Shown in pieces: positions 18,172 through 28,819 of a DNA stretch of 64,000 bases. Both the position numbers and the translations under genes were made by a program. Source of the stretch: Schumannella sp. 10F1B-5-1. GTDB lineage: Bacteria > Actinomycetota > Actinomycetes > Actinomycetales > Microbacteriaceae. The DNA lies in NCBI RefSeq assembly GCF_006517535.1, contig NZ_VHQH01000034.1:62001-126000 (forward strand). The letters run 5' to 3'. Positions within the stretch are counted from its first letter, which is position 1. Every line of letters begins with the position of its first letter. The notes below the pieces were generated by a model. It searched no databases. It saw only the letters and a program-made list of their open reading frames with translations, and was not told where the DNA came from.

Positions 18172-20619
18172 GTGGTCACCGCCCTGTATCGCCGCTATCG
18201 GCCGGAGAACTTCGCCGAGCTGATCGGGCAGTCGCAGGTGACCGATCCGCTGCGCACCGCCCTGCGCACCGACCGCGTCAATCACGCCTACCTCTTCAGC
18301 GGCCCGCGCGGCTGCGGCAAGACCACGAGCGCGCGCATCCTGGCCCGCTGCCTCAACTGCGCCGAGGGCCCCACCGACACCCCCTGCGGCACCTGCGCCT
18401 CGTGCGTCGAGCTGGCCCGCGACGGCGGCGGCTCGCTCGACGTGATCGAGATCGACGCGGCCAGCCACAACGGCGTCGACGACGCCCGCGACCTGCGCGA
18501 CCGCGCGGCCTTCGCCCCGGCCCGCGACCGCTTCAAGATCTTCATCCTCGACGAGGCCCACATGGTCACGAGCGCGGGCTTCAACGCCCTGCTCAAGCTC
18601 GTCGAAGAGCCGCCGGAGCACGTCAAGTTCATCTTCGCGACGACCGAGCCCGAGAAGGTCATCGGCACGATCCGCTCGCGCACGCACCACTATCCGTTCC
18701 GGCTGGTGCCGCCCGCGACGATGCTCGACTACCTGCAGCAGCTCTGCGAGAGCGAGGGCGTCGAGGTACAGCCCGGCGTGCTGCCGCTCGTCGTGCGCGC
18801 CGGCGGCGGCTCGGTGCGCGACACCCTCTCGCTGCTCGACCAGCTCATCGCCGGCAGCGAGGGCGCGCTCGTGCAGTACGAGCGCGCGGTCGCGCTGCTC
18901 GGCTTCACGCACGGCGCCCTGCTCGACGAGATCGTGGATGCGCTGGCCGCCGACGACGCGCCGGGCGCCTTCGCCGCGGTCGACCGCGTCATCCAGACCG
19001 GTCAGGACCCGCGCCGCTTCGTCGAGGACCTGCTCGAGCGCCTGCGCGACCTGATCGTCGTCGCCGCGACCCGGGAGGGCGCCGCCGCCGTGTTGCGCGG
19101 CGTGCCGGCCGACGAGCTCGAGCACATGGGCCGACAGGCGGCGTCGTACGGCTCGGCCGCGCTGTCGCGCGCCGCCGACATCGCCAACGCCGCCCTGACC
19201 GAGATGACCGGCGCCACCTCGCCGCGCCTGCACCTCGAGCTGCTGCTCGCCCGCCTGCTCGTGCCCGCCGCCGACGCGACCGAGCGCGGCGCGCTGGCCC
19301 GCGTCGAGCGCCTCGAGCGCCGCGTCGGCATCGAGGATGCGACGGGCTCGGGCGCGTCGGGAGGGGCGCGTGCCGCTGTGCCGGCGGCTCCGGAGTCGGC
19401 CTCGTCCACACCGTCGGCATCCATATCGACGCCCTCGGCTGCTCCGGCCTCGACCGCTTCGGAGCCGGCCGCTCCGGCGCCTGCTGTCCCGGCGACCGCT
19501 GCGGACCCCGCATCCGGCCGGCCCGCGTCGAGCCAGCGCGACGCCGCGCCGACGGAGCCGACCGCACCCGCCGTCGCCGCAGAGACCGCCCCCGAGCCCA
19601 TCCCGACCTCCGAGCCGCGCCGCGCCGAGCGCCCGGCCGCACCGGCGCCGGTCGGCCCGGTCACCCTGCAGCAGGTGCGCGACGCCTGGCCCGAGGTGCT
19701 CGAGGTCGTCCAGGAGTCGAACCGGCGCGCCTGGATGGTCGCGATGACGGGCGTCGTGCGCGACTTCCACGACGAGGTGCTCACCCTCACCTTCCCGAGC
19801 CAGCGCGACATCGAGGGCTTCCGCGGCTCGGCGCAGCAGGCGCTCGAGAGCCCGAGCGAGCAGCTGCGCAGTGCGATCCAGAAGGTGCTGGGCGTGCGCG
19901 TGAAGTACATCGTCAAGCCGGTCGACGGCCCCGCGGCTCCCGCCGCGGGCGGGTCCCGCCCGGCGGAGCCCGCGGCTCCGCGCGGGGGAGCGTCGTCGGC
20001 GCCGGCCGCCCCGGCCACCCCGTCGAGTGCCCCGACCGGCGCGGGCGCCGGCGCGTCGGCGAGCACGACCTCCGCGGGCGGCTGGAACGTCGCGCGCATC
20101 CCCGACTCCGACCCGTCCGCGCCCGCCGCGGACCCCGACCCGGCCCCCGCGAGCGCGGCCGCGGGCGCCGCGACGTCCGCAGCGACGCCCGCCCCCGCCG
20201 AGCCGGGCGGCATCGACGCCGCGGGATGGGCGGCTCCGGGCCTCGGTGGATCCCCCGGGTTCAGCGCCGCCGCCGACGCGGCGGATCAGGCCGGCGACTC
20301 CGCAGCGAAGGCCTCAGCCGGCGACGCGCCGTCCGACGACGACGCCCCGCCGGACTACGACGCCCCGCCCCCGCCCGACGACGGCGTGAGCCGGCCCGCC
20401 GCGCGCAGCTCGGCCGCCGCATCCATGCCGACCGCCGCCGCGGCGCCGGCTGCCCGCCGCACGCCGCCGACCGCCCCCCGACGCCCCGCCGCGCCGCAGG
20501 GGCAGCGCTACGGCGAGGCCGTCGTGCGCGAGATCCTCAACGCCACCTTCATCGAGGAGCACCAGATCGAGTCGAAGGTGCGCCCCGTCGCCGAACCGCC
20601 CCGAGGGGATGACTTCTGA
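18172..20619 (+). CDS. dnaX: DNA polymerase III subunit gamma/tau
   Basis: This is the clamp-loader ATPase of the replicase. It has 815 residues and begins [20 protein letters not shown]. Walker A is [15 protein letters not shown] zinc-binding set of four cysteines follows (CLNC, CGTC, C), then the DEAH box LDEAHM and sensor 1 ATTEPEKV. Domain III extends to about residue 380. The tau-specific part follows, with an Ala/Pro-rich linker, a conserved block ([15 protein letters not shown]), another long Ala/Pro/Asp linker, and a conserved tail ([17 protein letters not shown]). I see no slippery A-run, so a separate gamma product is not predicted. The start is GTG 18172 (leaderless) or 18166. The stop shares one base with recR (TGATG). 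Confidence 0.95.
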   Translation: MVTALYRRYRPENFAELIGQSQVTDPLRTALRTDRVNHAYLFSGPRGCGKTTSARILARCLNCAEGPTDTPCGTCASCVELARDGGGSLDVIEIDAASHNGVDDARDLRDRAAFAPARDRFKIFILDEAHMVTSAGFNALLKLVEEPPEHVKFIFATTEPEKVIGTIRSRTHHYPFRLVPPATMLDYLQQLCESEGVEVQPGVLPLVVRAGGGSVRDTLSLLDQLIAGSEGALVQYERAVALLGFTHGALLDEIVDALAADDAPGAFAAVDRVIQTGQDPRRFVEDLLERLRDLIVVAATREGAAAVLRGVPADELEHMGRQAASYGSAALSRAADIANAALTEMTGATSPRLHLELLLARLLVPAADATERGALARVERLERRVGIEDATGSGASGGARAAVPAAPESASSTPSASISTPSAAPASTASEPAAPAPAVPATAADPASGRPASSQRDAAPTEPTAPAVAAETAPEPIPTSEPRRAERPAAPAPVGPVTLQQVRDAWPEVLEVVQESNRRAWMVAMTGVVRDFHDEVLTLTFPSQRDIEGFRGSAQQALESPSEQLRSAIQKVLGVRVKYIVKPVDGPAAPAAGGSRPAEPAAPRGGASSAPAAPATPSSAPTGAGAGASASTTSAGGWNVARIPDSDPSAPAADPDPAPASAAAGAATSAATPAPAEPGGIDAAGWAAPGLGGSPGFSAAADAADQAGDSAAKASAGDAPSDDDAPPDYDAPPPPDDGVSRPAARSSAAASMPTAAAAPAARRTPPTAPRRPAAPQGQRYGEAVVREILNATFIEEHQIESKVRPVAEPPRGDDF

Positions 20620-21218
20620 TGTACGAGGGCATCGTGCAGGAGCTGATCGACGAGCTCGGCCGCCTCCCCGGCGTCGGACCGAAGTCGGCGCAGCGCATCG
20701 CGTTCCACATCGTGCAGACCGAGACCTACGACCCGACGCGGCTGTCGCAGGTGCTCGCCGAGGTGCGCGACAAGGTGCGCTTCTGCCAGCGCTGCGGCAA
20801 CGTCGCCGAGGGCGAGCTGTGCTCGATCTGCCGCGACCCGCGCCGCGTGCCGACCGTGATCTGCATCGTGGAGGAGGCGAAGGACGTCGTCGCGATCGAG
20901 CGCACGCGCGAGTTCCGCGGGCTGTACCACGTGCTCGGCGGCGCGATCAGCCCGATCGACGGCATCGGCCCCGACCAGCTGCGCATCACCCAGCTCGTGC
21001 AGCGCCTCGCCGACGGCACGGTCACCGAGGTGATCATCGCGACCGACCCGAACCTCGAGGGCGAGGCGACCGCGACCTACCTGAGCCGCCTGCTCGTGCA
21101 GCCGGGCCTGCGGGTCAGCCGCCTCGCCTCGGGCCTGCCGGTCGGCGGCGACCTCGAGTACGCCGACGAGGTCACGCTCGGCCGCGCCTTCGAGGGCCGC
21201 CGGCTCGTCGAGAACTGA
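20619..21218 (+). CDS. recR: Recombination mediator RecR
   Basis: RecR works with RecO (and RecF) to load RecA on gapped DNA. The 199 residues match the family length. A helix-hairpin-helix region ([19 protein letters not shown]) is followed by a four-cysteine zinc finger ([18 protein letters not shown]) at about residues 55-72. The Toprim domain follows ([33 protein letters not shown]). The start overlaps the dnaX stop by one base, so dnaX-recR is an operon. Confidence 0.97.
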   Translation: MYEGIVQELIDELGRLPGVGPKSAQRIAFHIVQTETYDPTRLSQVLAEVRDKVRFCQRCGNVAEGELCSICRDPRRVPTVICIVEEAKDVVAIERTREFRGLYHVLGGAISPIDGIGPDQLRITQLVQRLADGTVTEVIIATDPNLEGEATATYLSRLLVQPGLRVSRLASGLPVGGDLEYADEVTLGRAFEGRRLVEN

Positions 21219-21222
21219 GCCG

Positions 21223-21280
21223 CGAGTTGCCCAGTTCTGCCGCGTTCTGGCCCGGGAACCCGGCAGAACTGGGCAACTCG
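21223..21280. repeat. Perfect 20-bp inverted repeat after recR
   Basis: CGAGTTGCCCAGTTCTGCCG (21223-21242) and its exact reverse complement (21261-21280) are separated by 18 nt. It starts 4 nt after the recR stop and ends 20 nt before the AraC-type gene. It may end recR transcription, but the arm length and the missing T tract are unusual for a terminator. Confidence 0.9.
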
Positions 21281-21300
21281 GACGCTCTCGCGGCCCCGCG

Positions 21301-21759
21301 ATGGGCGCGGCGCGCGCGTGCTCGGGAGCGCCGCGCGTGCCGCTGACGCCCGAGCGCCGCGCCGAGCTCACCGCCCTGCGCCGCGCCCGCGACCTCATGG
21401 ACCGCGAGTTCGCCTCCGGGCTCGACGTCGCCGCGGTCGCGCGCCACGCGCACATGTCGGCGGCGCACTTCTCGCGCCGCTTCCGCGCGGCCTACGGCGA
21501 GAGCCCGCACTCCTACCTGATGACCCGGCGCATCGAGCGCGCCATGCTGCTGCTGCGACAGGGCACGAGCGTCACCGACGTCTGCCTCGCGGTCGGCTAC
21601 AGCTCGCTCGGCTCGTTCAGCACCGCGTTCACGACGATCGCGGGGGAGTCGCCGAGCGCCTATCGCGCCCGCCCGCACTCGCCCTTCGAGGAGATGCCGG
21701 GCTGCGTCGCGCGCGCCGTCGCGCGCCCCACCCGGCTGCCGCGTCCGCCGAGCGCCTGA
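21301..21759 (+). CDS. AraC-type helix-turn-helix regulator
   Basis: This is a short AraC/XylS protein of 152 residues, essentially only the double helix-turn-helix domain: LDVAAVARHAHMSAAHFSRR then FRAAYGESPHSYL, and VTDVCLAVGYSSLGSFSTAF. There is no N-terminal sensor domain. The start is uncertain: ATG 21301 or GTG 21337 (VPLTPERRAEL). It is followed by a VOC-family gene. AraC-VOC pairs are common in Actinobacteria, so it probably controls its neighbour. Confidence 0.85.
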   Translation: MGAARACSGAPRVPLTPERRAELTALRRARDLMDREFASGLDVAAVARHAHMSAAHFSRRFRAAYGESPHSYLMTRRIERAMLLLRQGTSVTDVCLAVGYSSLGSFSTAFTTIAGESPSAYRARPHSPFEEMPGCVARAVARPTRLPRPPSA

Positions 21760-21877
21760 CCCGCATCCACCGCGCTCGGCATCGACTGCACCCGCATCCA
21801 CCGCGATCCGCCGCTGCACCGCGCATCGAGCACGATCCGAGAAGCGGATGCGCGCCCCCGCGCCTAGCGTGAGACCC

Positions 21878-22276
21878 ATGAGCATCGGACTCCGCTTCGT
21901 GAACATCACGGTCGACGACGTCGACGCCGCCATCGTCTTCTACCGCGACGGCCTCGGCTACGAGACCCGCAACGACATCGCCTACGGCGACGGCCGCTGG
22001 GTCACCCTGGGCGTGCCGGGCGAGGCCGCCGAGCTCGTGCTCTCGCAGCCGCACGCCGGCCGCGCACCCGCCGATGCCGACGCGCTCGGCGAGCTGCTGG
22101 TCAAGGGGATGCTGCCGAACCTCGTCTTCCTCAGCGACGACGTGGATGCGGCCTTCGCCCGTCTGCAGCAGCACGGCGCCGAGATCGTGCAGGAGCCGAC
22201 CGACCAGGACTGGGGCCCGCGCGACTGCGCCGTGCGCGACCCCGCGGGCAACATGATCCGCATCTCGGCGGCCTGA
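21878..22276 (+). CDS. VOC (glyoxalase/bleomycin-resistance fold) protein
   Basis: The 132-residue protein has two beta-alpha-beta-beta-beta modules: LRFVNITVDDVDAAIVFYRD and, in the second half, LPNLVFLSDDVDAAFARL, ending RDPAGNMIRIS. This is the usual single-subunit length for the superfamily. Substrate unknown. ATG 21878 lies 7 nt after TAGCGT (21865-21870), pointing to a leaderless transcript independent of the AraC gene. Confidence 0.88.
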   Translation: MSIGLRFVNITVDDVDAAIVFYRDGLGYETRNDIAYGDGRWVTLGVPGEAAELVLSQPHAGRAPADADALGELLVKGMLPNLVFLSDDVDAAFARLQQHGAEIVQEPTDQDWGPRDCAVRDPAGNMIRISAA

Positions 22277-22414
22277 GGCGCGCATCCACGGCCCGCGAGC
22301 CGACCCTCGAGCCGGCCCGCGAGCGCGCTCGCGGCGCCCGGTGTCACACGGTCGGGCGCGCATCCCGTGCCTCGGTATGATTCCCGAGGAATCGAGCAAC
22401 CGGGAGTCGGCGCA

Positions 22415-23680
<1,266 letters not shown>

Positions 23681-23832
23681 GCCTCTGCTGACCGGGACCG
23701 GCTGACCGGTCTCTCGGGTCGACCGCCGCATCCACCGATTCGTGCCGATCTCCGTCGAGGTCGTGCCGATCCGGCCCGCGCGGCTCCCCGCGCCACGGCG
23801 CCGCTGGGCGTCGCGCCCTACACTCTCCGTAA

Positions 23833-24915
<1,083 letters not shown>

Positions 24916-24959
24916 CCCGCACCCCGACCACACGGTCCGAGTCGCCGTCGTGATCCATC

Positions 24960-25025
24960 GCAATTCAGCAGGGATCGCGTGCGATGGCCCGAGACGGTCG
25001 CCTCGGCGGATCCCTGCTGAGTTGC
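24960..25025. repeat. 17-bp inverted repeat (one G-T pair) after asd
   Basis: GCAATTCAGCAGGGATC (24960-24976) and GATCCCTGCTGAGTTGC (25009-25025) are complementary except for one G-T position, with a 32-nt loop. It shares the outer GAGTTGC with the repeat after recR. Confidence 0.8.
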
Positions 25026-25064
25026 GCACCCATCCGGTGAGGGTCGCGTGATCGAATACCGGGC

Positions 25065-25862
25065 ATGGATGCGCCGCAGCCCCGCCCCGGACCCCGCACG
25101 ATCCGCGGGGTGCTGCCGCGCGTGCTGCTCGGGGTCGCCGTCGTGACCGCGCTGAGCGGCTGCGCCGCGGGCGCGGGCGGCGGCGGAACGGGCTCCGGCG
25201 GGAGCTCGGGCTCCGCCACCCCCGCGACGACCGCGACGCCGGACGCCGACGGCATCATCCAGCACGGCGCCGCCGACGCCCCGCTCGCCGCGTTCTACGG
25301 CGACTCCTACACGATCGGCACGGCGCTCGCCGATCCGCGCGACCGCTGGGCGAGCATCGTCAGCGCCGAACGCGGCTGGCGCGAGTTCAACCCGAGCGTC
25401 AACGGGCTCGGCTTCGTCAACAACCGCGGCGACCGCGACCTGCCGGGCGAGATCATCGCGGTGAAGCCCGACATCGTGTTCGTGACGATGGGGCTCAACG
25501 ACAACTTCAGCTACGACGCGCGCGGCGTCGCCGCCGACGACATCCGCCAGGCCATCGACCGCGACCTCGACCGGCTGCACGACGCCCTGCCCGACGCCCG
25601 CTTCATCGTCGTCGAGCCGTTCTGGTACACCGACGACCGGCCGAAATCGCTCGGCGTCATCATCGGCTGGGTGCACGAGGCCGCCGACCGCATCGGCGCC
25701 GACTGGGTGAGCGGCGCATCCCACTGGATGGACGACGCGGCGAAGCGCGGCGTGCTCGCCGACGACTACCTGCACCCGAATGCCGCCGGCCACGCCGACT
25801 TCGCCCGCCGCATGGACGAGGCGCTCACGAAGCTCGGACTCCCGCCCGACACGACCGGCTGA
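25065..25862 (+). CDS. SGNH/GDSL-type hydrolase lipoprotein
   Basis: This is a 265-residue exported lipoprotein: a hydrophobic stretch and lipobox ALSGC with the lipidated cysteine at 33, then a Gly/Ser/Thr linker. The hydrolase domain has the nucleophile block AFYGDSYTIG (about 87-96), a Gly (NGLGF), an Asn (MGLNDNF) and the Asp-His pair DYLHPNAAGH near the C-terminus. All four SGNH blocks are present. The substrate is unknown; such lipoproteins often deacylate cell-surface glycans. Confidence 0.85.
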   Translation: MDAPQPRPGPRTIRGVLPRVLLGVAVVTALSGCAAGAGGGGTGSGGSSGSATPATTATPDADGIIQHGAADAPLAAFYGDSYTIGTALADPRDRWASIVSAERGWREFNPSVNGLGFVNNRGDRDLPGEIIAVKPDIVFVTMGLNDNFSYDARGVAADDIRQAIDRDLDRLHDALPDARFIVVEPFWYTDDRPKSLGVIIGWVHEAADRIGADWVSGASHWMDDAAKRGVLADDYLHPNAAGHADFARRMDEALTKLGLPPDTTG

Positions 25863-25922
25863 GCGAGCGCGCTGACGGGGATGCGGCATCCCGGCGTGGT
25901 AATGAGGCTCGCGCCCGCGAAC

Positions 25923-25928
25923 TAGACT
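25923..25928 (+). promoter_or_regulatory. -10 box TAGACT of leaderless mqo
   Basis: TAGACT is followed by 6 nt and the mqo GTG start; no Shine-Dalgarno sequence is present. Confidence 0.55.
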
Positions 25929-25934
25929 GACCCG

Positions 25935-27404
25935 GTGAGCAAGCCCATCGACGTCGTCCTCATCGGCGGCGGGATCATGAGTGCCACCCTCGGAACCCTG
26001 CTGCAGCGCCTCGAGCCCGGCTGGTCGATCGAGATCTTCGAGAGTCTCGGCGACATCGCCCAGGAGAGCTCGAACCCCTGGAACAACGCGGGCACCGGCC
26101 ACTCCGCCCTCTGCGAGCTGAACTACACGCCCGAGAAGAACGGTCAGATCGACGTCTCGAAGGCGATCGAGGTCAACGAGCAGTTCCAGGTGTCGCGTCA
26201 GTTCTGGTCGTACCTCGTCGACGAGGGCGCCCTGCCCGACCCCAAGGCCTTCATCAACGAGGTGCCGCACATGAGCTTCGTGTGGGGCGAGAAGAACGTC
26301 GACTACCTGCGCCGCCGCTACGAGGCGCTCAAAGACCACCCGCTGTTCGCCGGCATGGAGTTCAGCGAGGACGCGCGCACCATCCGCTCCTGGACGCCCC
26401 TGCTCATCCCGGGCCGCGCCAAGAGCGAGCCGATCGCGGCGACCCGCATCGCCGCCGGGACCGACGTCGACTTCGGCGCCCTCACCCGCGCCCTCATCGG
26501 CGCGATGACCGAGCGCGGCGCGAAGCTCAAGACCGACCACCGCGTCGTCGGGCTGAAGCGCACCAAGGACGGCCTCTGGAAGATCCGCATCCGCCACGAG
26601 GTCGGCGGCACGCACCTCGAGGTCACGGCGCGCTTCGTGTTCGTCGGCGCGGGCGGCGGCGCCCTCAACCTGCTGCAGAAGTCGCGCATCCCCGAGATCA
26701 AGGGCTACGGCGGCTTCCCGATCAGCGGCGAGTTCCTGCGCACCGACAACCCCGAGGTCGTGGCGAAGCACCAGGCCAAGGTCTACGGCAAGGCGTCGGT
26801 CGGCGCCCCGCCGATGTCGGTGCCGCACCTCGACACCCGCGTCGTGAACGGCCAGGCGAGCCTGCTGTTCGGGCCCTACGCCGGCTTCTCGACCAAGTAC
26901 CTCAAGAAGGGCTCGCTGCTCGACCTGTTCCAGGCGCTGCGCCCGCACAACCTCGGCACCTTCATCGGCGCCGGCCTCGGCAACCTCGACCTGGTCAAGT
27001 ACCTGGTGACCGAGGTGTTCGCGACCCGCGCGAAGAAGATGCGCGCGCTGCGCGAGTTCGCCCCGACCGCGGTGGATGCCGACTGGCGCCTGATCACGGC
27101 CGGTCAGCGCGTGCAGGTCATGAAGAAGGGCGCCGACGGCAAGGCCGTCATCCAGTTCGGCACCGAGGTCGTCTCGGCCGCCGACGGATCGATCGCCGGT
27201 CTGCTGGGCGCCTCGCCCGGCGCCTCGACGGCCGTGCCGATCATGCTGACCCTGGCCGAGAAGTGCTTCCCCGACAAGATCGCCGAGTGGACGCCGAAGC
27301 TCACCGAGATGGTGCCCAGCTTCGGCGGCACGGTCGGCGACACGGCCGCGACGGCGAAGAAGACGCTCGCGCGCACGGCGAAGGCGCTGCAGATCCAGGC
27401 CTGA
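25935..27404 (+). CDS. mqo: Malate:quinone oxidoreductase
   Basis: Mqo is a peripheral membrane FAD enzyme that oxidises malate to oxaloacetate and passes electrons to quinone, the TCA-cycle step used by many Actinobacteria. The 489 residues begin IDVVLIGGGIMSATLGTLL (FAD-binding loop). Family blocks follow: SSNPWNNAGTGHSALCELNY, MSFVWGEKNVDYLRRRYEAL, GGFPISGEFLRT and LLGASPGASTAVPIMLTLAE. Length is typical. It is transcribed alone. Confidence 0.97.
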   Translation: MSKPIDVVLIGGGIMSATLGTLLQRLEPGWSIEIFESLGDIAQESSNPWNNAGTGHSALCELNYTPEKNGQIDVSKAIEVNEQFQVSRQFWSYLVDEGALPDPKAFINEVPHMSFVWGEKNVDYLRRRYEALKDHPLFAGMEFSEDARTIRSWTPLLIPGRAKSEPIAATRIAAGTDVDFGALTRALIGAMTERGAKLKTDHRVVGLKRTKDGLWKIRIRHEVGGTHLEVTARFVFVGAGGGALNLLQKSRIPEIKGYGGFPISGEFLRTDNPEVVAKHQAKVYGKASVGAPPMSVPHLDTRVVNGQASLLFGPYAGFSTKYLKKGSLLDLFQALRPHNLGTFIGAGLGNLDLVKYLVTEVFATRAKKMRALREFAPTAVDADWRLITAGQRVQVMKKGADGKAVIQFGTEVVSAADGSIAGLLGASPGASTAVPIMLTLAEKCFPDKIAEWTPKLTEMVPSFGGTVGDTAATAKKTLARTAKALQIQA

Positions 27405-27517
27405 CGCTCGGCGCGCCCGCAGCGGCTCCTCACGCCCGCGCGCACTCGCTACGCTGACCCCAGCGCGCGATGGAGCGCGGTGGGGCGAGGCGCGCGGCGC
27501 CGAGAGAGCAGGATGCG

Positions 27518-28585
27518 ATGGCCCGGCGTGTGGGCATCCATGATGTGGCGACGGCCGCGGGCGTGTCGGTCACGACGGTCTCGCACGCGCTTAACGACCG
27601 GGGCCAGGTCAGCGCCGCCACCCGCGAGCGCGTGAAGCTCATCGCCGCGGAGCTCGGCTACGCTCCCAACCGCATCGCGAGCGCGCTTCGCGGCCGCCGC
27701 TCGCGCCTCATCGGCTTCGTCAGCGACGAGATCGCGTCGACGCCGTTCGCCGGCCGCCTCATCGCCGGGGCGCAGGACGCCGCCTCCGAGCTCGACCTGC
27801 TGCTCATGGCCGTCGACTCGCACGGCGGCGCCGAGGTGGAGCGCCGGCAGATCGACGCGCTGCTCGCCCAGCAGGTGGATGCGATCGTCTACGCGCGCAT
27901 GTACCACCAGTACGTCGATCCGCCGGCCGCGCTGCACACGCTGCCGTCGATCCTCGTCGACGCGGTCGACCGCGCCGATGCGGCCGCGTCGATCGTGCCC
28001 GACGAGCAGCAGATCGGCGCCCTCGCGACCGAGCATCTGCTCGCCGCCGGGCATCGCCGCATCGTGCAGCTCACGATCGAGGAGCCCAGCCCGGCGCGCG
28101 AGGGACGCGAGTCGGGCTTCCGCGAGGCGCTCGCCGATCGCGGCCTCACCGGCGCGATCGTGCGCGTGCCGGGCATCGCGGATGCGGACGCCGGGCGTCG
28201 CGCGGCCCAGCGCGCCTTCGACGCGCATCCTGGGTTCACGGCCGCGGTCTGCTTCAACGACCAGATGGCGATGGGGCTCTACCAGGTCGCCGGGCGCCAC
28301 GGCCTGGTGATCCCCGAGCAGCTGTCGGTCGTCGGCATCGACGACTTCCTGCCCGTCTCGGCGGGGCTCGATCCCGGCCTGACCACGGTCGCCCTGCCGC
28401 ACTACGAGATGGGGCGCCTGGCGATCGAACGGCTCGAGGAGGCGCTGCGCGAGTCGGCGGCGCAGGATGCCGTGGTGCCGGGAGGAGAGTCGTCGGACGC
28501 GGCTGCCGGGCCGGCCTCGATGACCACCCGTCTGCAGTGCCGGCTCGTCGTGCGCGACTCTGTGGCGTCGCCCGCGGCGGAGTGA
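27518..28585 (+). CDS. LacI-family transcriptional regulator
   Basis: This is a 355-residue LacI regulator. The N-terminal helix-turn-helix is IHDVATAAGVSVTTVSHALN with the hinge LGYAPNRIASALRGRRS. A periplasmic-binding-like domain follows (GFVSDEIASTPFAGRLIAGA, VCFNDQMAMGLYQVAG, LSVVGIDDF). ATG 27518 has AGAGAGCAGGA upstream. A TACGCT box at 27450-27455 is a possible -10. No sugar transport or catabolic genes are adjacent, so its target lies elsewhere. The C-terminal insert (GGESSDAAAGPAS) is a low-complexity loop. Confidence 0.93.
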   Translation: MARRVGIHDVATAAGVSVTTVSHALNDRGQVSAATRERVKLIAAELGYAPNRIASALRGRRSRLIGFVSDEIASTPFAGRLIAGAQDAASELDLLLMAVDSHGGAEVERRQIDALLAQQVDAIVYARMYHQYVDPPAALHTLPSILVDAVDRADAAASIVPDEQQIGALATEHLLAAGHRRIVQLTIEEPSPAREGRESGFREALADRGLTGAIVRVPGIADADAGRRAAQRAFDAHPGFTAAVCFNDQMAMGLYQVAGRHGLVIPEQLSVVGIDDFLPVSAGLDPGLTTVALPHYEMGRLAIERLEEALRESAAQDAVVPGGESSDAAAGPASMTTRLQCRLVVRDSVASPAAE

Positions 28586-28624
28586 ACCGCCTCTATTCCG
28601 TCAGCGGAATGTTCGCGATCGTGG

Positions 28625-28653
28625 TTGACGCATCCCGGAACCGGGTCTAGCGT
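28625..28653 (+). promoter_or_regulatory. Strong promoter and long leader of the ABC-F gene
   Basis: TTGACG (28625-28630), a 17-nt spacer and TAGCGT (28648-28653) are close to consensus. Transcription would start near 28660, leaving a leader of about 160 nt before the main TTG start. The leader opens with a four-codon frame, GTG AAG ATC TGA, at 28662. Confidence 0.65.
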
Positions 28654-28819
28654 CGCTCCCCGTGAAGATCTGACTTCGTCCCCGACCCGCGTCCGAGGCT
28701 CCAGCCCGGCGGGTAACGCGCGCCCCTGGCGTTCCGCGCGAGCTGCTCTGACCGGCGACGGTCCAGCTCCCGGCCAGGAAGCACCTCTGGTGCGGCGCCG
28801 ACGACGAAGGAGCTCTCTT

